DNA from: Candidatus Eisenbacteria bacterium
Lineage (GTDB): Bacteria > Orphanbacterota > Orphanbacteria > Orphanbacterales > Orphanbacteraceae
Length of the DNA: 64,000 nt
Direction of reading: 5' to 3'
Assembly (NCBI GenBank): GCA_016930695.1
Contig: JAFGGD010000044.1
Coordinates: forward strand, 29,192-93,191
Shown here: piece by piece, positions 1 to 8,848 of the stretch
Numbering within the stretch: position 1 is the first letter of the stretch
Layout: each line of letters opens with the position of its first letter
Position numbers and translations under genes: made by a program
Notes under the pieces: generated by a model
Told to the model about the DNA's origin: nothing
Database searches by the model: none
What the model saw: the letters and a program-made list of their open reading frames with translations, nothing else

Positions 1-1
1 G

Positions 2-538
2 CCGAACGACGGGAGACATGCGCGCAACGTGGCGACCATCGTGAACCGCCACGGGGTCGACATGCCCGACTGCGAGGTGCGTTTCGTGGCGCCGGCGTCG
101 GGCGCGCCTTATCTGATCACCGGAGGGTCGACCGCGCGCGTCTTCGACGCGGACACGGCGCTGGTGGTGGTCGCGCGCGTCTCGGCGCGGGCGGAGGACA
201 GCGTGCGCGTGGAGATCGAGCCGGGCGGCGCGGCCCCGGAGCCGCCCCCGCCGTCGGCAGCCTTCCGCCTCCTCGGCAACCGCCCCAACCCGTTCAACGG
301 AACGACGAGGATCCGTCTCGAGATCCCCGAGCCGGGCGGGCGCGTCGAGATCGACCTGTTCGACGCGGCGGGGCGCTATCTCTTCCCCATCGCCCGCGGC
401 CCCTTCTCCGACGGAGTCCACGAGGTTCCCTGGGACGGGACCGCCCCCTCCGGCGCGCGCGTGCCGAGCGGCGTCTACCTCTACCGCGCACGATTCGCCG
501 GGGCGGAACGAACGGGGCGGATCGTCCTCGTCCATTAG
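2..538 (+). CDS. C-terminal part of a secreted protein with FlgD-like PNPFN sorting-type tail (5' end outside window)
   Basis: The frame is open from the window edge, so this is the end of a larger gene; the GTG at 29 is only the first internal start-like codon. About 70 residues of beta-rich sequence are followed by a Pro-rich linker and, from about nt 270, a FlgD-like Ig domain. That domain begins with NRPNPFN, has a central DLFDAAGRYL strand, then VPWDGTAPSG and SGVYLYR, and stops a few residues after the last strand. In FCB-type bacteria such tails sit on secreted or surface-attached proteins. The function of the missing N-terminal part cannot be told. Two other proteins in the window (14699-16327 and 53069-53644) end the same way. 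Confidence 0.8.
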   Translation, partial: PNDGRHARNVATIVNRHGVDMPDCEVRFVAPASGAPYLITGGSTARVFDADTALVVVARVSARAEDSVRVEIEPGGAAPEPPPPSAAFRLLGNRPNPFNGTTRIRLEIPEPGGRVEIDLFDAAGRYLFPIARGPFSDGVHEVPWDGTAPSGARVPSGVYLYRARFAGAERTGRIVLVH

Positions 539-781
539 CCCGGCGATCAGGATCCCCATCTACTGCGGTTTCATGCCACGGGCTGCGGAGTCCCTTCTCC
601 TTCGCCGATTCCCTCATCGTGACTATGGCCACGACTCCGGGAATCGACTCGTCCGAAGGAACTCCTCGCCGCGCGTCATGAAACCTCGTAACGATGCGGA
701 TCCTGATCGACGGGCTTAATCCGGAATGAAAAGCCTGACGAGAGGGAAAGGAGGATGAGAATAACGATATCCGGAAAGGCT

Positions 782-814
782 CCCTCTCCCGTCCTGATAT
801 TTCACGGGAGAGGG
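782..814. repeat. REP-like palindrome in the gap before the hydrolase
   Basis: A perfect 11-bp inverted repeat, CCCTCTCCCGT (782-792) and ACGGGAGAGGG (804-814), is followed by TAGGGTGAGGG. This layout is typical of dispersed intergenic REP-type palindromes. The rest of 539-896 shows no convincing gene. The palindrome could also act as a transcript-end hairpin for the upstream gene, but no T-run follows it. Confidence 0.6.
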
Positions 815-896
815 TAGGGTGAGGGTTCGTATTCTTCTTCGTTCAGCGGGCGAAAAACCTCTTCTCATCCCCGTGCGGAGATTTCACAATCGCGGC

Positions 897-1838
897 ATGC
901 GTCTATTCGTGGTCATCCTTCTCCTCCTCGTAGCTCTGCCGCTCCTTCTCTATCTGGGTCTCGTGCTCTACGCGGACGCGCGTTTGGGCCGCGCCGTCGA
1001 TCGCGTCGATCGCGTCCGCCTGAAGAGCGTGATCACCGGTGTTCCGGAGGAGAGCGGAATCACGCCGGTCCGTCTCGGCGGCGCGGAGGGAGAGCGGGTG
1101 GAAGGCCTTCTTCTCCCGCCTCGGGAGGGGGAGGGCGCGCGCCTCGCGATCCTTCTCCTCGGCGGCGTGGGGACGGGGAAGGAGGCGGTCCGCCTTATCG
1201 ATCCGATCCCCGGCGCGGCGGTTCTCTCGATCGATTATCCTCTAAAGGAAAAACTGCCGGGGAATCGTCTGCTCGACAAGGCGGCGTCCCTGCCGGGACT
1301 CGTGGGCGGCGCGGCGGAGAGCGCCCGCGCCTCGGCCCTCGCCCTCCGCTATCTGCGGGCACGGGAGGGGACGGAAAGGGTGGTGGTGGTCGGCGTCAGT
1401 CTCGGCGTCCCCTACGCCGCCCTCCTCGCCGCCCGTTGCGAGGAGGTCGACGCGGCCGCGCTCCTCCACGGCGGCGGCGATGTTTCCCGGATCGTCGCGC
1501 GCGCCCTCCCGATCCCGGAGCGGCTGCGCGGCTTCGGCGGAGACGCCCTCGGGCGGCTGATCGCCCCTCTCGATCCGGCCCGCTTCGCCGGCGCGATCTC
1601 CCCCCGGCCCCTTCTTCTGGTGAACGCCGAGGACGATCCGCGTATCCCGCCCCGGTCGATCCGCGCCCTCCACGACGCCGCGCGGGAGCCCAAAACGATC
1701 GTGATGCTCGAGGGGGGACACGTGCTCCCGGAGAAACGGGACCTTGTGAGGGGGCTCATGAAGATCACCCTCGAATGGCTCGCGGAACTCCATTTTTTGC
1801 AACGCGATGCGACCCCGCCCCCGCCGCCCGCCCCCTGA
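897..1838 (+). CDS. membrane-anchored alpha/beta hydrolase
   Basis: A 313-residue protein from the ATG at 897. The frame opens earlier (819), but 897 puts a hydrophobic signal anchor (residues 3-25) at the N-terminus. A nucleophile elbow G-V-S-L-G lies at about 166-170 (Ser168), the acid is probably in NAEDDPRI (Asp246/247), and the catalytic His is in EGGH (His275). These are the triad and order of the alpha/beta hydrolase fold. It probably acts on the periplasmic face of the inner membrane on an unknown ester, amide or peptide. The tail is Pro-rich. It stands alone between a tail-domain protein and tRNA-Glu, so context does not narrow the substrate. Confidence 0.75.
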   Translation: MRLFVVILLLLVALPLLLYLGLVLYADARLGRAVDRVDRVRLKSVITGVPEESGITPVRLGGAEGERVEGLLLPPREGEGARLAILLLGGVGTGKEAVRLIDPIPGAAVLSIDYPLKEKLPGNRLLDKAASLPGLVGGAAESARASALALRYLRAREGTERVVVVGVSLGVPYAALLAARCEEVDAAALLHGGGDVSRIVARALPIPERLRGFGGDALGRLIAPLDPARFAGAISPRPLLLVNAEDDPRIPPRSIRALHDAAREPKTIVMLEGGHVLPEKRDLVRGLMKITLEWLAELHFLQRDATPPPPPAP

Positions 1839-1938
1839 TTTTCCCTCGATCCGTCCCCTCAAAAGGGCATTTTTCGGTTGCGCGTTTTCACCGGGTGCTC
1901 TTACACTTCATCAAGTACAGGGACCGAAGTCCAGCGGT

Positions 1939-2013
1939 GCCGCTATCGTCTAGGGGTTAGGACGCCTGGTTCTCAGCCAGGTAACCGGGGTTCGAATCCC
2001 CGTAGCGGTACCA
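1939..2013 (+). tRNA. tRNA-Glu (anticodon CTC)
   Basis: A full cloverleaf can be drawn. The acceptor GCCGCTA pairs with TAGCGGT (one G-U), the D-arm is GTC...GAC, the anticodon stem CCTGG/CCAGG closes a TTCTCAG loop (anticodon CTC), and the T-arm is CGGGG-TTCGAAT-CCCCG. The discriminator is A and CCA is encoded (2011-2013). Confidence 0.96.
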
Positions 2014-2018
2014 TTTTT
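2008..2018 (+). repeat. att-like direct repeat, copy 1 (3' end of tRNA-Glu)
   Basis: GTACCATTTTT covers the last bases of tRNA-Glu plus the T-run after it. The same 11 bases recur at 3425-3435. A repeat of a tRNA 3' end bounding foreign-looking DNA is the usual mark of tRNA-targeted site-specific integration. Confidence 0.5.
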
Positions 2019-2021
2019 GCC

Positions 2022-2050
2022 GGGCGGGGCATAAGCTCCGCCCCTTGTTT
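2022..2050 (+). terminator. hairpin after tRNA-Glu
   Basis: GGGCGG (2022-2027) can pair with CCGCCC (2038-2043), followed by CTTGTTTATTTT. It probably ends the tRNA-Glu transcript in the present arrangement. Confidence 0.45.
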
Positions 2051-2116
2051 ATTTTCAGCGAGTTCGATTCATCAAACGCACGAGTCGGTTCCTGTCCGCC
2101 CTTGTCGGTTCTCGTT

Positions 2117-2156
2117 TCATTCCAACAGGTTGGAGGTTCGAATCCCAGCTGGTTCA
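2117..2156 (+). pseudogene. tRNA 3'-half-like fragment
   Basis: A CCAAC-AG-GTTGG hairpin is followed by GGAGGTTCGAATCC, which looks like the variable loop and T-loop of a tRNA. The T-stem does not close on its 3' side and no 5' half is found, so it reads as a recombined or decayed scrap rather than a tRNA gene. It abuts the stop codon of the minus-strand 54-aa ORF. Confidence 0.3.
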
Positions 2157-2318
2157 CTCACCTGACGACGCTCTTGCGTTCTCCGCGCATCTGAGCAACA
2201 GCATCCCTAGGTCGAATAACTTGCGCAGTGCCTCGATTGCCTCCTTCTCGGTGATCTCTTCCCCGCGGACCGCGTACTGATTCCGCATCCACTCGACGTC
2301 TTCTCGTCGTATCTTCAT
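2154..2318 (-). CDS. small hypothetical protein (54 aa)
   Basis: A short ORF read on the minus strand from the ATG at 2318. It has a good ribosome binding site (GGGAGGA) about six bases upstream. The product starts MKIRREDVEWMRNQY, is rich in charged residues and predicted helix (GEEITEKEAIEALRKLF), and ends CAENARASSGE. No family is recognised. Small helical ORFs of this kind are common cargo in integrated islands; the binding site and amphipathic composition are the only support that it is expressed. Confidence 0.45.
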   Translation of the reverse strand: MKIRREDVEWMRNQYAVRGEEITEKEAIEALRKLFDLGMLLLRCAENARASSGE

Positions 2319-2391
2319 TGAATCCTCCCGGGCTTGGTCCCCGGGAGAATGCTTGACGGATTAGACGAGTGTGCTTCAATACCAAACGGTA

Positions 2392-2532
2392 TCCGCGATG
2401 GCGGAATAGGTAGACGCAGTGGGCGGGAACTTCGGTGACCGACCGCATATAATGCCATGCGGAGGCGGTGAAGAAACGGAAAGTTGATGAGCGGCACTTC
2501 ACCATGCAGGGTGCAAATCCCTGCTCGCGGGT
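2392..2532 (+). other. tRNA-like sequence (tRNA-Leu-like ends, no anticodon arm)
   Basis: The left end, TCCGCGA TG GCGGAATAGGTAGACGC, matches the acceptor strand, U8 linker and D-arm of a tRNA-Leu. The right end has a T-arm-like hairpin (CAGGG-TGCAAAT-CCCTG) followed by TCGCGGG, which pairs with the left acceptor over seven positions (one T-G). Between them lie about 80 bases with no usable anticodon stem but two other hairpins: CCGCAT/ATGCGG (2443-2462) and GGTGAAG/CTTCACC (2467-2503). No CCA follows. It may be a tRNA carrying an insertion, a tRNA-derived element, or a pseudogene. Confidence 0.4.
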
Positions 2533-2557
2533 ACAGGCTGTCGATAGGAGAGTACCT

Positions 2558-3289
2558 ATGACGAAGGAATCATCTCCACCTACGCCACCGGGCTGGGGGA
2601 ACGACTCCCTATCTGAGTACATCGACGTCGCGCGGCAGAACGTTTTCGCAACGTTCCACAACCTGAAACACATTTATGAGCGTCTGAGGGATATCTCTGG
2701 GGTCTTCAAAGAACTCGAAGCCCATCTCAACAATCCTAAAGAATGGTTCGCTGTCTTCTTTGTCGTCAGGGCGGAGTGTTCATATCTGTCGGCCGCCGAG
2801 CTAGCGCTGAGTGGAAAGGCCGTGGAAGCGTTTGTCGTCTTACGAGCCTGTCTTGAGGCAGCCTTGTACGGACTCTATCTGAGCCGGAATCCCGACAAGC
2901 AGGAAGTGTGGCTGCGGCGAGGTGAAGACGAAAAGGCCAGGAAAGCCTGCCGGAATGAGTTCACTTCTGGGCGGCTTCTTAGGTGTCTGAAAGAGGTCGA
3001 TTCCGTGACTCACGATCGAGTCAAAAAGCTCTACGACATTTCCCTCGATTTTGGCGGCCACCCGAATGAGCTGGCGATCACGAGCATGCTCGAATCCGAT
3101 ACGGAGGACGGTCAGATCCACTTCAACCAGCTTTGCATGACCGACAACGATTACCGGTTGAGGCACGCCCTTGCGATGACGGCCAGAACAGGCATCTGCG
3201 TCCTGGATGTTTTTCGGAACGTGTTTTCAGAACGCTACGAGATTCTGGACTTGCCAGAGAAGATTGATGCTCTGAGGAAGGACCTATGA
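2558..3289 (+). CDS. hypothetical protein (243 aa), helical
   Basis: The start chosen is the ATG at 2558, preceded by GATAGGAGAG; an in-frame GTG at 2468 would run through the tRNA-like sequence. The protein is mostly alpha-helical. Its centre, residues about 80-120 (AVEAFVVLRACLEAALYGLY), resembles the helical core of uncharacterised proteins often found in defence or mobile regions. No catalytic motif or membrane segment is seen. Composition is less GC-rich than the host genes, with codons such as ATA and TTA that neighbours avoid, which supports transfer. Function unknown. Confidence 0.6.
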   Translation: MTKESSPPTPPGWGNDSLSEYIDVARQNVFATFHNLKHIYERLRDISGVFKELEAHLNNPKEWFAVFFVVRAECSYLSAAELALSGKAVEAFVVLRACLEAALYGLYLSRNPDKQEVWLRRGEDEKARKACRNEFTSGRLLRCLKEVDSVTHDRVKKLYDISLDFGGHPNELAITSMLESDTEDGQIHFNQLCMTDNDYRLRHALAMTARTGICVLDVFRNVFSERYEILDLPEKIDALRKDL

Positions 3290-3424
3290 CTCAGTGGCGG
3301 GCTTCAGCCACTTCTCTCTGACCGGTGGCGAAACCGCCCTCACTAGTGGCCTAAACGTCGCTAGATCAATCCGTTCGCATACTACGACCAGCTCGCCCCG
3401 GGTTCGAGTAAGCTCACGTGAGGT

Positions 3425-3435
3425 GTACCATTTTT
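3425..3435 (+). repeat. att-like direct repeat, copy 2
   Basis: GTACCATTTTT, identical to 2008-2018. It is preceded by a TTCGAGT segment that only faintly recalls a T-loop, so the second copy is not part of a complete tRNA. Confidence 0.45.
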
Positions 3436-3443
3436 ATTCATAG

Positions 3444-3474
3444 ACCCTTCGGCGGCGACGCCGGAGGGTTTATT
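3444..3474 (+). terminator. intrinsic terminator (probable original tRNA-Glu terminator)
   Basis: ACCCTTCGGCG pairs with CGCCGGAGGGT across an ACG-type loop (11 bp including one T-G), followed by TTATT. It lies nine bases past the second att-like repeat. The stretch 3475-3789 holds no gene I can support. Confidence 0.7.
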
Positions 3475-3789
3475 GTATGCGGACCAAGTGGTTACGCCGC
3501 CGGGCGGCCGCTAGGCATCGCCTCTGCTCCTTACCCGGTCGCTCACACCGCTCGTCGCGGATGTTCGGGTCGTAGACGATGATCCTCCCGTGGTCGGCCG
3601 TCCATTTCTTCTCCGATTCGAGCCGAACCGAATCCGCGCCGCCGATGCTCCAACGCGCGGAAATTAACGGATTAACCCCGACAGCCGAAAAGTAGGTGAA
3701 CCCCCGGAACAAGTTGAAACGGACGGGTGGGGGCTTTCTGCACAACAGGGGTGGACGGCCCCAAACGACGTCATGGGAAAGGCATCGGA

Positions 3790-4368
3790 ATGCCGGTGAT
3801 TCCACTCAGATTCTTTTCCGGCCGCCGGTTCAAGCCCGCGTTCGCCGTCGCGGCGTTTTCCCTCTGTATCCTGTCGGCGGACCGAATCCTCGCCGACCAG
3901 CAGCCGACCACGGAATTGCAGATCAAGGGCGCTTACCTCATGAACTTCGCCCGCCTGGTCACATGGCCCGAAGGCAGCTACCGGTCGGAAGACGATCCCA
4001 CGATCATCGGCATACTCGGGGATGACCGGTTGCTGGAGATTCTCGATGACGCGCTCGAGACCCACCAGCCTCAGTCGCGCCCCATCGTTCTCCTGCGGAT
4101 CGACTCTCTGGAACAGATTTCGCAGTGCCACTTGTTGTACGTGTCGCGAAAGACGGACAGATCTCTCGAGGAGATCCTGAAACGGGTTGACGGAAACCCC
4201 ATCCTGACGGTCAGCGACATCGATGAGTTCACGAGCCGGGGCGGCGCCATAGGGCTGTTCCCCGACAAGGACCGCATAGGCATCGACATCAATCGCATCA
4301 GCGAACGTCGCGCCGAGCTGCAGATCAGTTCGCGATTGCTGCGGCTGGCGAGGAAGATCCTGGAGTAG
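3790..4368 (+). CDS. YfiR-family periplasmic protein (DUF4154)
   Basis: A 192-residue protein from the ATG at 3790; a 21-codon upstream extension of the frame lacks a signal. An N-terminal hydrophobic export signal ends near RILADQ. The diagnostic YfiR start follows (IKGAYLMNFARLVTWP), then a beta-alpha domain with IIGILGDDRLLEIL and a C-terminal DINRISERRAELQISSRLL segment typical of the family. In known members YfiR is a periplasmic protein that represses a membrane-bound signalling partner. The next two genes are a TonB receptor and a CHASE8 kinase; this trio recurs in other bacteria, so it is probably a sensory input to that kinase. Confidence 0.85.
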   Translation: MPVIPLRFFSGRRFKPAFAVAAFSLCILSADRILADQQPTTELQIKGAYLMNFARLVTWPEGSYRSEDDPTIIGILGDDRLLEILDDALETHQPQSRPIVLLRIDSLEQISQCHLLYVSRKTDRSLEEILKRVDGNPILTVSDIDEFTSRGGAIGLFPDKDRIGIDINRISERRAELQISSRLLRLARKILE

Positions 4369-4410
4369 CGATCCAATCTCGGAACGCCGGGAGTCGACGA
4401 GGAAAAGAGC

Positions 4411-6381
4411 ATGAAACGAATCGGAACGGCAAGCGCAATCATCATCTCGCTCGCCTTGACAATCACGCCCGTCCGGGCGACGGATGGTGAAGAAGACATT
4501 TTCGACCTGTCCATCGAGGAGTTGACGCAGATCGTCATCACCTCCTCCAGGCGTCCCCAGGAAGCGAACCAAGCGGCAGCCAAGGTCTACGTCATAACGC
4601 GGCCCATGATCGCCGGGAGCGGAGCCACCAGTCTGGATCAGATCCTCCGCCGCGTCCCCGGTTTCCAGGTGAGGAACTGGCTGTGGGGATTCACCAACAC
4701 GTCCGTACGCGGCCTGCTCGGCGGATCGCCCATCAACGAGAGGATGCTGTGGCTTGTGGACGGCGTGTCCATCAACGACGTGCGGGACGGCGGCATCTGG
4801 ACCGATCTCACGGTGTTCCCCCTCGATATGATCGACCGCATCGAGGTTATGCCCGGGCCCCAGTCCTCGATGTATGGGAGCAACGCCTTTCAAGGCGTGA
4901 TCAACATCATCACGTTACAGCCCGACGACGTGCCGGATGGCGGTGAGTTCAGCGCCGCGTACGGCCGTCACAACACGGTGATCAGCACGGTGGCGATTCC
5001 TACGATCCGAGGCGAGACCGCGTCGCTGCTGAGCGCGAGTTACATCGGAACGGACGAGCACCGAATCGTCTCGAATCATTCCGGCAAAAGAACTCTTCAT
5101 GTGCGCGGAAAAACCCGGCGTGGTTCTTTGTCTCTCCATTACGGCGGGCGCCTGGCCGAGATCGCCTACCCGTCGGTCTTCACCTCTCCGTACAGTCTGT
5201 ACTCCGAAACCAGGGACGAGCTCTACCTAAACATCAGGCGGGACATCGATCTGTCGGATGATCTGCGGCTCAGCATTCAGCCGAGCTTTCATCGCTGGCA
5301 CGATCACTTCTTCGACTTCGGCGACGTCCCGGGATTGCAGTACGAACAGGTCTCCTACCGATTGGGGACCCTGGCTCAGCTCCACGGAAATGTGCGAGAC
5401 GGTGACCGGATCACTCTCGGCGCTCTGATCTTCCGGGAAGATTACGACGGAAACGACTTCGCTCCGGAACGACAGGATCTGGCGGTGACCAAGCTGGAGG
5501 TATTCGGAGAATACGAGCTGAAGCTCGCCGACCGTTTGCGGATGTTTCTGGGCGCCAGCGCACACAACACTCCGGGTTTCGACGTAGACGAGGATGCTTC
5601 CCGCATCCACCCGCGCGCGTCGGCGTTGGTCGGCCTGACGGAAGATCTTCACTTCCGGGGCGTTTTTTCCACGGCATACCGGACACCCTCCTGGTGGCAT
5701 CGCTACATCAACACCGTGGACGCGCGGGGCAACCCCGATCTTCACGCCGAGGAGTTGACAGGCTTTGAGTTCGGCCTCGATCAGGCCTTGCCGTCCGGTT
5801 CCATCTCGGCGACTTATTTTTCGCAGAAGGTGAATCATGGAATCCTGGAGATCTACGATCCGTCCCTCGCCAACCCGGATTACCTTCAATACGGCATTTT
5901 CGGAAAGTTCAACCCCATACAAACCGATGGCGAATTCAACCTCAAGGGTGTCGACATCAGCGCCACGCAGACCATCATCGCCGACCGGTGGTCCGCCGCC
6001 GGCTCCTATTCGTATCTCGATTCGCGGCAACCCGACGGAGAGAAGACCCCTTACGACTCGCGCCACAAATTCAACATATTCAACAATTTCCACGCAACAG
6101 ACCGGCTCTCTTTGGACTACGGTGTCCACTATATCGGCGAGACAGAGGATGCCGAGATGGAGTTCGTCCCCGTAGATGCGAACAACCCCGACGCCGGAAC
6201 GATTGGACGCCGTCCGGTTGACACCTACGTCATTCACGAGCTGTCCCTGGCGTACCGGTTCACGGGCGGATTCGAAGCCAAGCTTTCGTACTGGGGTTTG
6301 GGGCAGGAAGTATACGAGCAGTACCTCGGCTCGGAGCAGACGGGGAACCAATGGTTGTTCACGGTTAGGTATCCTCGATGA
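4411..6381 (+). CDS. TonB-dependent outer membrane receptor
   Basis: 656 residues with a signal peptide (1-25), a short [12 protein letters not shown] segment, a plug domain (about 45-165; [47 protein letters not shown]) and a beta-barrel to the end. The plug hallmarks, the VERIEV-type strand and [12 protein letters not shown], are intact. It is close to the size of vitamin B12 or siderophore receptors. It lies 42 bases after the YfiR gene, and its stop overlaps the kinase start by ATGA. The substrate is unknown; the setting suggests that a receptor-linked signal reaches the kinase. Confidence 0.92.
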   Translation: MKRIGTASAIIISLALTITPVRATDGEEDIFDLSIEELTQIVITSSRRPQEANQAAAKVYVITRPMIAGSGATSLDQILRRVPGFQVRNWLWGFTNTSVRGLLGGSPINERMLWLVDGVSINDVRDGGIWTDLTVFPLDMIDRIEVMPGPQSSMYGSNAFQGVINIITLQPDDVPDGGEFSAAYGRHNTVISTVAIPTIRGETASLLSASYIGTDEHRIVSNHSGKRTLHVRGKTRRGSLSLHYGGRLAEIAYPSVFTSPYSLYSETRDELYLNIRRDIDLSDDLRLSIQPSFHRWHDHFFDFGDVPGLQYEQVSYRLGTLAQLHGNVRDGDRITLGALIFREDYDGNDFAPERQDLAVTKLEVFGEYELKLADRLRMFLGASAHNTPGFDVDEDASRIHPRASALVGLTEDLHFRGVFSTAYRTPSWWHRYINTVDARGNPDLHAEELTGFEFGLDQALPSGSISATYFSQKVNHGILEIYDPSLANPDYLQYGIFGKFNPIQTDGEFNLKGVDISATQTIIADRWSAAGSYSYLDSRQPDGEKTPYDSRHKFNIFNNFHATDRLSLDYGVHYIGETEDAEMEFVPVDANNPDAGTIGRRPVDTYVIHELSLAYRFTGGFEAKLSYWGLGQEVYEQYLGSEQTGNQWLFTVRYPR

Positions 6382-8822
6382 CAGGTTCGGAGGAAAACCG
6401 AACAATGAACCAAAGACACCACGGTAAGCCGCATGTCGGGTTTTCGCTGCCGCGGGTGTTTCTGGATCTTTCCATCCGCAATAAGCTGCGGTGGATCGCT
6501 CTGTTGACCAGTCTGCTGGTCATTGTTCCTGTCAGCGCTATCTACATCTATATCGACTACGGCGCGACCACACGCGCCGTCGTCAACAATTTCCAGCTGA
6601 CGGCCAGGATGGTGGGGAGCAACACCGCGGTCCCCATGCTGTTCGGAGATCGGAAGACCGCGAGCGAGATCCTGCAGGCTCTGGACCAGGACGATCGGGT
6701 TCTGGACGTCGTCCTTTACGACGCCGATGGAGAGATTTTCGCCGGGCGACAGGCCGACGAGGCCACCAGGGCGCTTCACGTCAATATGTTGGAGGGGAGC
6801 GCCGTCATCGAGGGCAATCTGGCGCATATCCACGAGCCGGTCACCTTCGAGGACCAATACCTGGGCACCATCTGCCTGAAGGCCGATCTCCGGGAACGGC
6901 GCAGCAAGATGATCAACAGCGTGATGATTCTCGTGATCCTGATCCCGCTGGCCACCACGCTGGCGTTTCTGGTCTTTTCCCGCATCCAGCGCGCGGTCAC
7001 CATGCCGATCGAATCGTTGGCGGCCACGGCGCGGCTGGTCTCGGAGAGCACCGATTTCTCCCGGCGCGTGGAAAAAATCTGTCACGACGAAACCGGGGAC
7101 ATGGTGGACGCTTTCAACGAGATGCTTGTCCAGATCCAGAGGAAAACCGTGGCCAAGGAAAAGGCCGACTCCGCCAACCGCGCGAAAAGCGAGTTCCTGG
7201 CCAACATGAGCCATGAGATCCGTACGCCGATGAACGGCGTGATGGGCATGGCGTCGTTGCTTCTCGATACCAAGCTGGACCAAGAGCAGCGTGAGTGTTC
7301 CAACATCATCTATCGTTCCGCCGAATCGTTGATGACCATCCTGAACGACATCCTCGATTTTTCCCGGATAGAGGCGAATGAGATCGTCCTGGAAAATGAA
7401 CCGTTCGACCTGCACGAGATGCTGGAGGACGTGGTCGAGCTTATGTCGAGCAAGGCTCGCGAACGATGTCTCGACCTGGATTTGGACTTTCAGGTGGACG
7501 CGCCGCGCCGGCTGCTGGGAGACGTCGGGCGCATACGGCAGATCATCGTCAACCTGTTGGGCAACGCCATCAAGTTCACGGAGGTCGGGCATGTCCGATT
7601 GACGGCGCGGACGGAAACGGGTCGAAACGCTCGGACGAAATGGCGGATCGCGGTCTCCGACACCGGTATCGGTATCGCCGAGTCGAAGATCGACAGACTG
7701 TTCGATCGTTTTTCCCAGGAGGACAGTTCCATTACGCGTCGCTTCGGGGGGACGGGTTTGGGCTTGGCCATCAGCAAGCATTTGGCGCGACTCATGGGTG
7801 GTGATATCACGGTGAAGACCGTCCAGGGCGAGGGATCGACCTTCTGCCTGTGCATGGAGCTTCCCGTTCATGCTGAGCAACCCGAGTCGATCCGGCTCCC
7901 GGCCGCGGCAACGGGCGCGCGGGTCCTGCTGGTGGAAGCGGGCGGATTCCGTCGTGGAGTGGTCGCTCGACAGTTGCTGGCGTTGGGGCTGAAAGTCGAT
8001 GCCCACGCCTCGGCCGCCGCCGCCCTTACCGCATGGAGGGCCGCGGGGGCTGCTCCCTACCGGCTTCTGCTGATCGGATCACCGGGAGACGCCGCCGATG
8101 CCGAATCCCTCCTGGCGGCTGTTCGCGCCGACACGCCCGACCGCGGAACCGGAACGGCGGTGCTTCGGCTCGGTGAAGAGTGGGAATCCGCAAGTGAGCG
8201 GGAATCGTGGCGTGATGTGCCCGGCATCCCCGTGCCGTATAGGGAGACGCATCTCGTCCGTTCGTTGGTCGCCGCCCTGACCGGGCACGAGACGATCGAC
8301 TCGACGCGCTCTCGCGATTTCGCCAAGGCGGTCGACGAAGACCCGCCCTCCACCGGGGAAGGGAGTCCGCAGCCGCTGGTTCTGCTGGTGGAAGACAACC
8401 CGATCAATCAGAAGGTCGCCGCGAGCGTTTTGCGCAAGCTGCACTACCGGGTGGTGTCGGCCGCCGACGGCCGCGAAGCTCTGGCTTTGGTTCAAGAACG
8501 CACTTTCAATATCGTGCTTATGGATTGCCATATGCCGGTGATGGACGGCTACGAATCGACGGCCGCCATCAGGGCGCTCCCCGGTCCGGCCGCCGACGTG
8601 CCCATCATCGCCCTGACGGCCAGCGTGATGCCCGAGGACCGGGAACGCGCCCTGGCGGCGGGAATGAACGATTTCCTCTGCAAGCCTTTTCATCGCAGAC
8701 TTCTGGTGGGGATGCTCCGGCGATGGTGTCCTCGGGAAAATGCCGCACCGCCCGCCCGGAGTCACGCGCCCCGCCCCGGTCTTGCCGCCGGCATTCAATC
8801 GGAAGACACTCACTCCCGCTAA
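6378..8822 (+). CDS. hybrid sensor histidine kinase (CHASE8-HAMP-HisKA-HATPase-REC-REC)
   Basis: 814 residues, translationally coupled to the receptor gene (ATGA overlap; ATG 6405 is an alternative start). A membrane helix (about 38-58) precedes a CHASE8-like periplasmic domain ([19 protein letters not shown], 64-175). A second helix (about 180-200) and HAMP follow. HisKA has H279 in [11 protein letters not shown]. The ATPase has an N-box (NLLGNAIKF), G1 (DTGIGIAE) and G2 ([10 protein letters not shown]). A first receiver (about 512-600) is degenerate: it lacks the acidic pair and the phospho-Asp. The second (from about 670; [28 protein letters not shown]) is intact. No output domain or separate regulator lies nearby. 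Confidence 0.93.
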   Translation: MTGSEENRTMNQRHHGKPHVGFSLPRVFLDLSIRNKLRWIALLTSLLVIVPVSAIYIYIDYGATTRAVVNNFQLTARMVGSNTAVPMLFGDRKTASEILQALDQDDRVLDVVLYDADGEIFAGRQADEATRALHVNMLEGSAVIEGNLAHIHEPVTFEDQYLGTICLKADLRERRSKMINSVMILVILIPLATTLAFLVFSRIQRAVTMPIESLAATARLVSESTDFSRRVEKICHDETGDMVDAFNEMLVQIQRKTVAKEKADSANRAKSEFLANMSHEIRTPMNGVMGMASLLLDTKLDQEQRECSNIIYRSAESLMTILNDILDFSRIEANEIVLENEPFDLHEMLEDVVELMSSKARERCLDLDLDFQVDAPRRLLGDVGRIRQIIVNLLGNAIKFTEVGHVRLTARTETGRNARTKWRIAVSDTGIGIAESKIDRLFDRFSQEDSSITRRFGGTGLGLAISKHLARLMGGDITVKTVQGEGSTFCLCMELPVHAEQPESIRLPAAATGARVLLVEAGGFRRGVVARQLLALGLKVDAHASAAAALTAWRAAGAAPYRLLLIGSPGDAADAESLLAAVRADTPDRGTGTAVLRLGEEWESASERESWRDVPGIPVPYRETHLVRSLVAALTGHETIDSTRSRDFAKAVDEDPPSTGEGSPQPLVLLVEDNPINQKVAASVLRKLHYRVVSAADGREALALVQERTFNIVLMDCHMPVMDGYESTAAIRALPGPAADVPIIALTASVMPEDRERALAAGMNDFLCKPFHRRLLVGMLRRWCPRENAAPPARSHAPRPGLAAGIQSEDTHSR

Positions 8823-8848
8823 AGCGACACCTGATTTCACGGGGCGGA

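Larger units (their letters stand above)
2014..3435. mobile_element. putative 1.4 kb insert at tRNA-Glu
   Basis: The stretch is bounded by 11-bp copies of the tRNA-Glu 3' end and is visibly less GC-rich than its neighbours. It contains only orphan material: a tRNA 3'-half-like scrap, a 54-aa ORF, a tRNA-like sequence and a 243-aa protein. Just beyond the right repeat lies a strong hairpin terminator (3444-3474), which would be the natural terminator of tRNA-Glu before insertion. No integrase is visible, so it would be a non-autonomous or decayed island. Boundaries are inferred. Confidence 0.45.

Noticed and set aside
3470..3805. 111-residue minus-strand ORF between the insert and YfiR
   Set aside because: It overlaps the terminator and the YfiR start, lacks a ribosome binding site and shows no domain.
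6234..8006. 590-residue open frame on the minus strand opposite the hybrid kinase
   Set aside because: Antisense shadow: the plus strand encodes a complete receptor end and kinase with all motifs; the minus frame has no recognisable domain.
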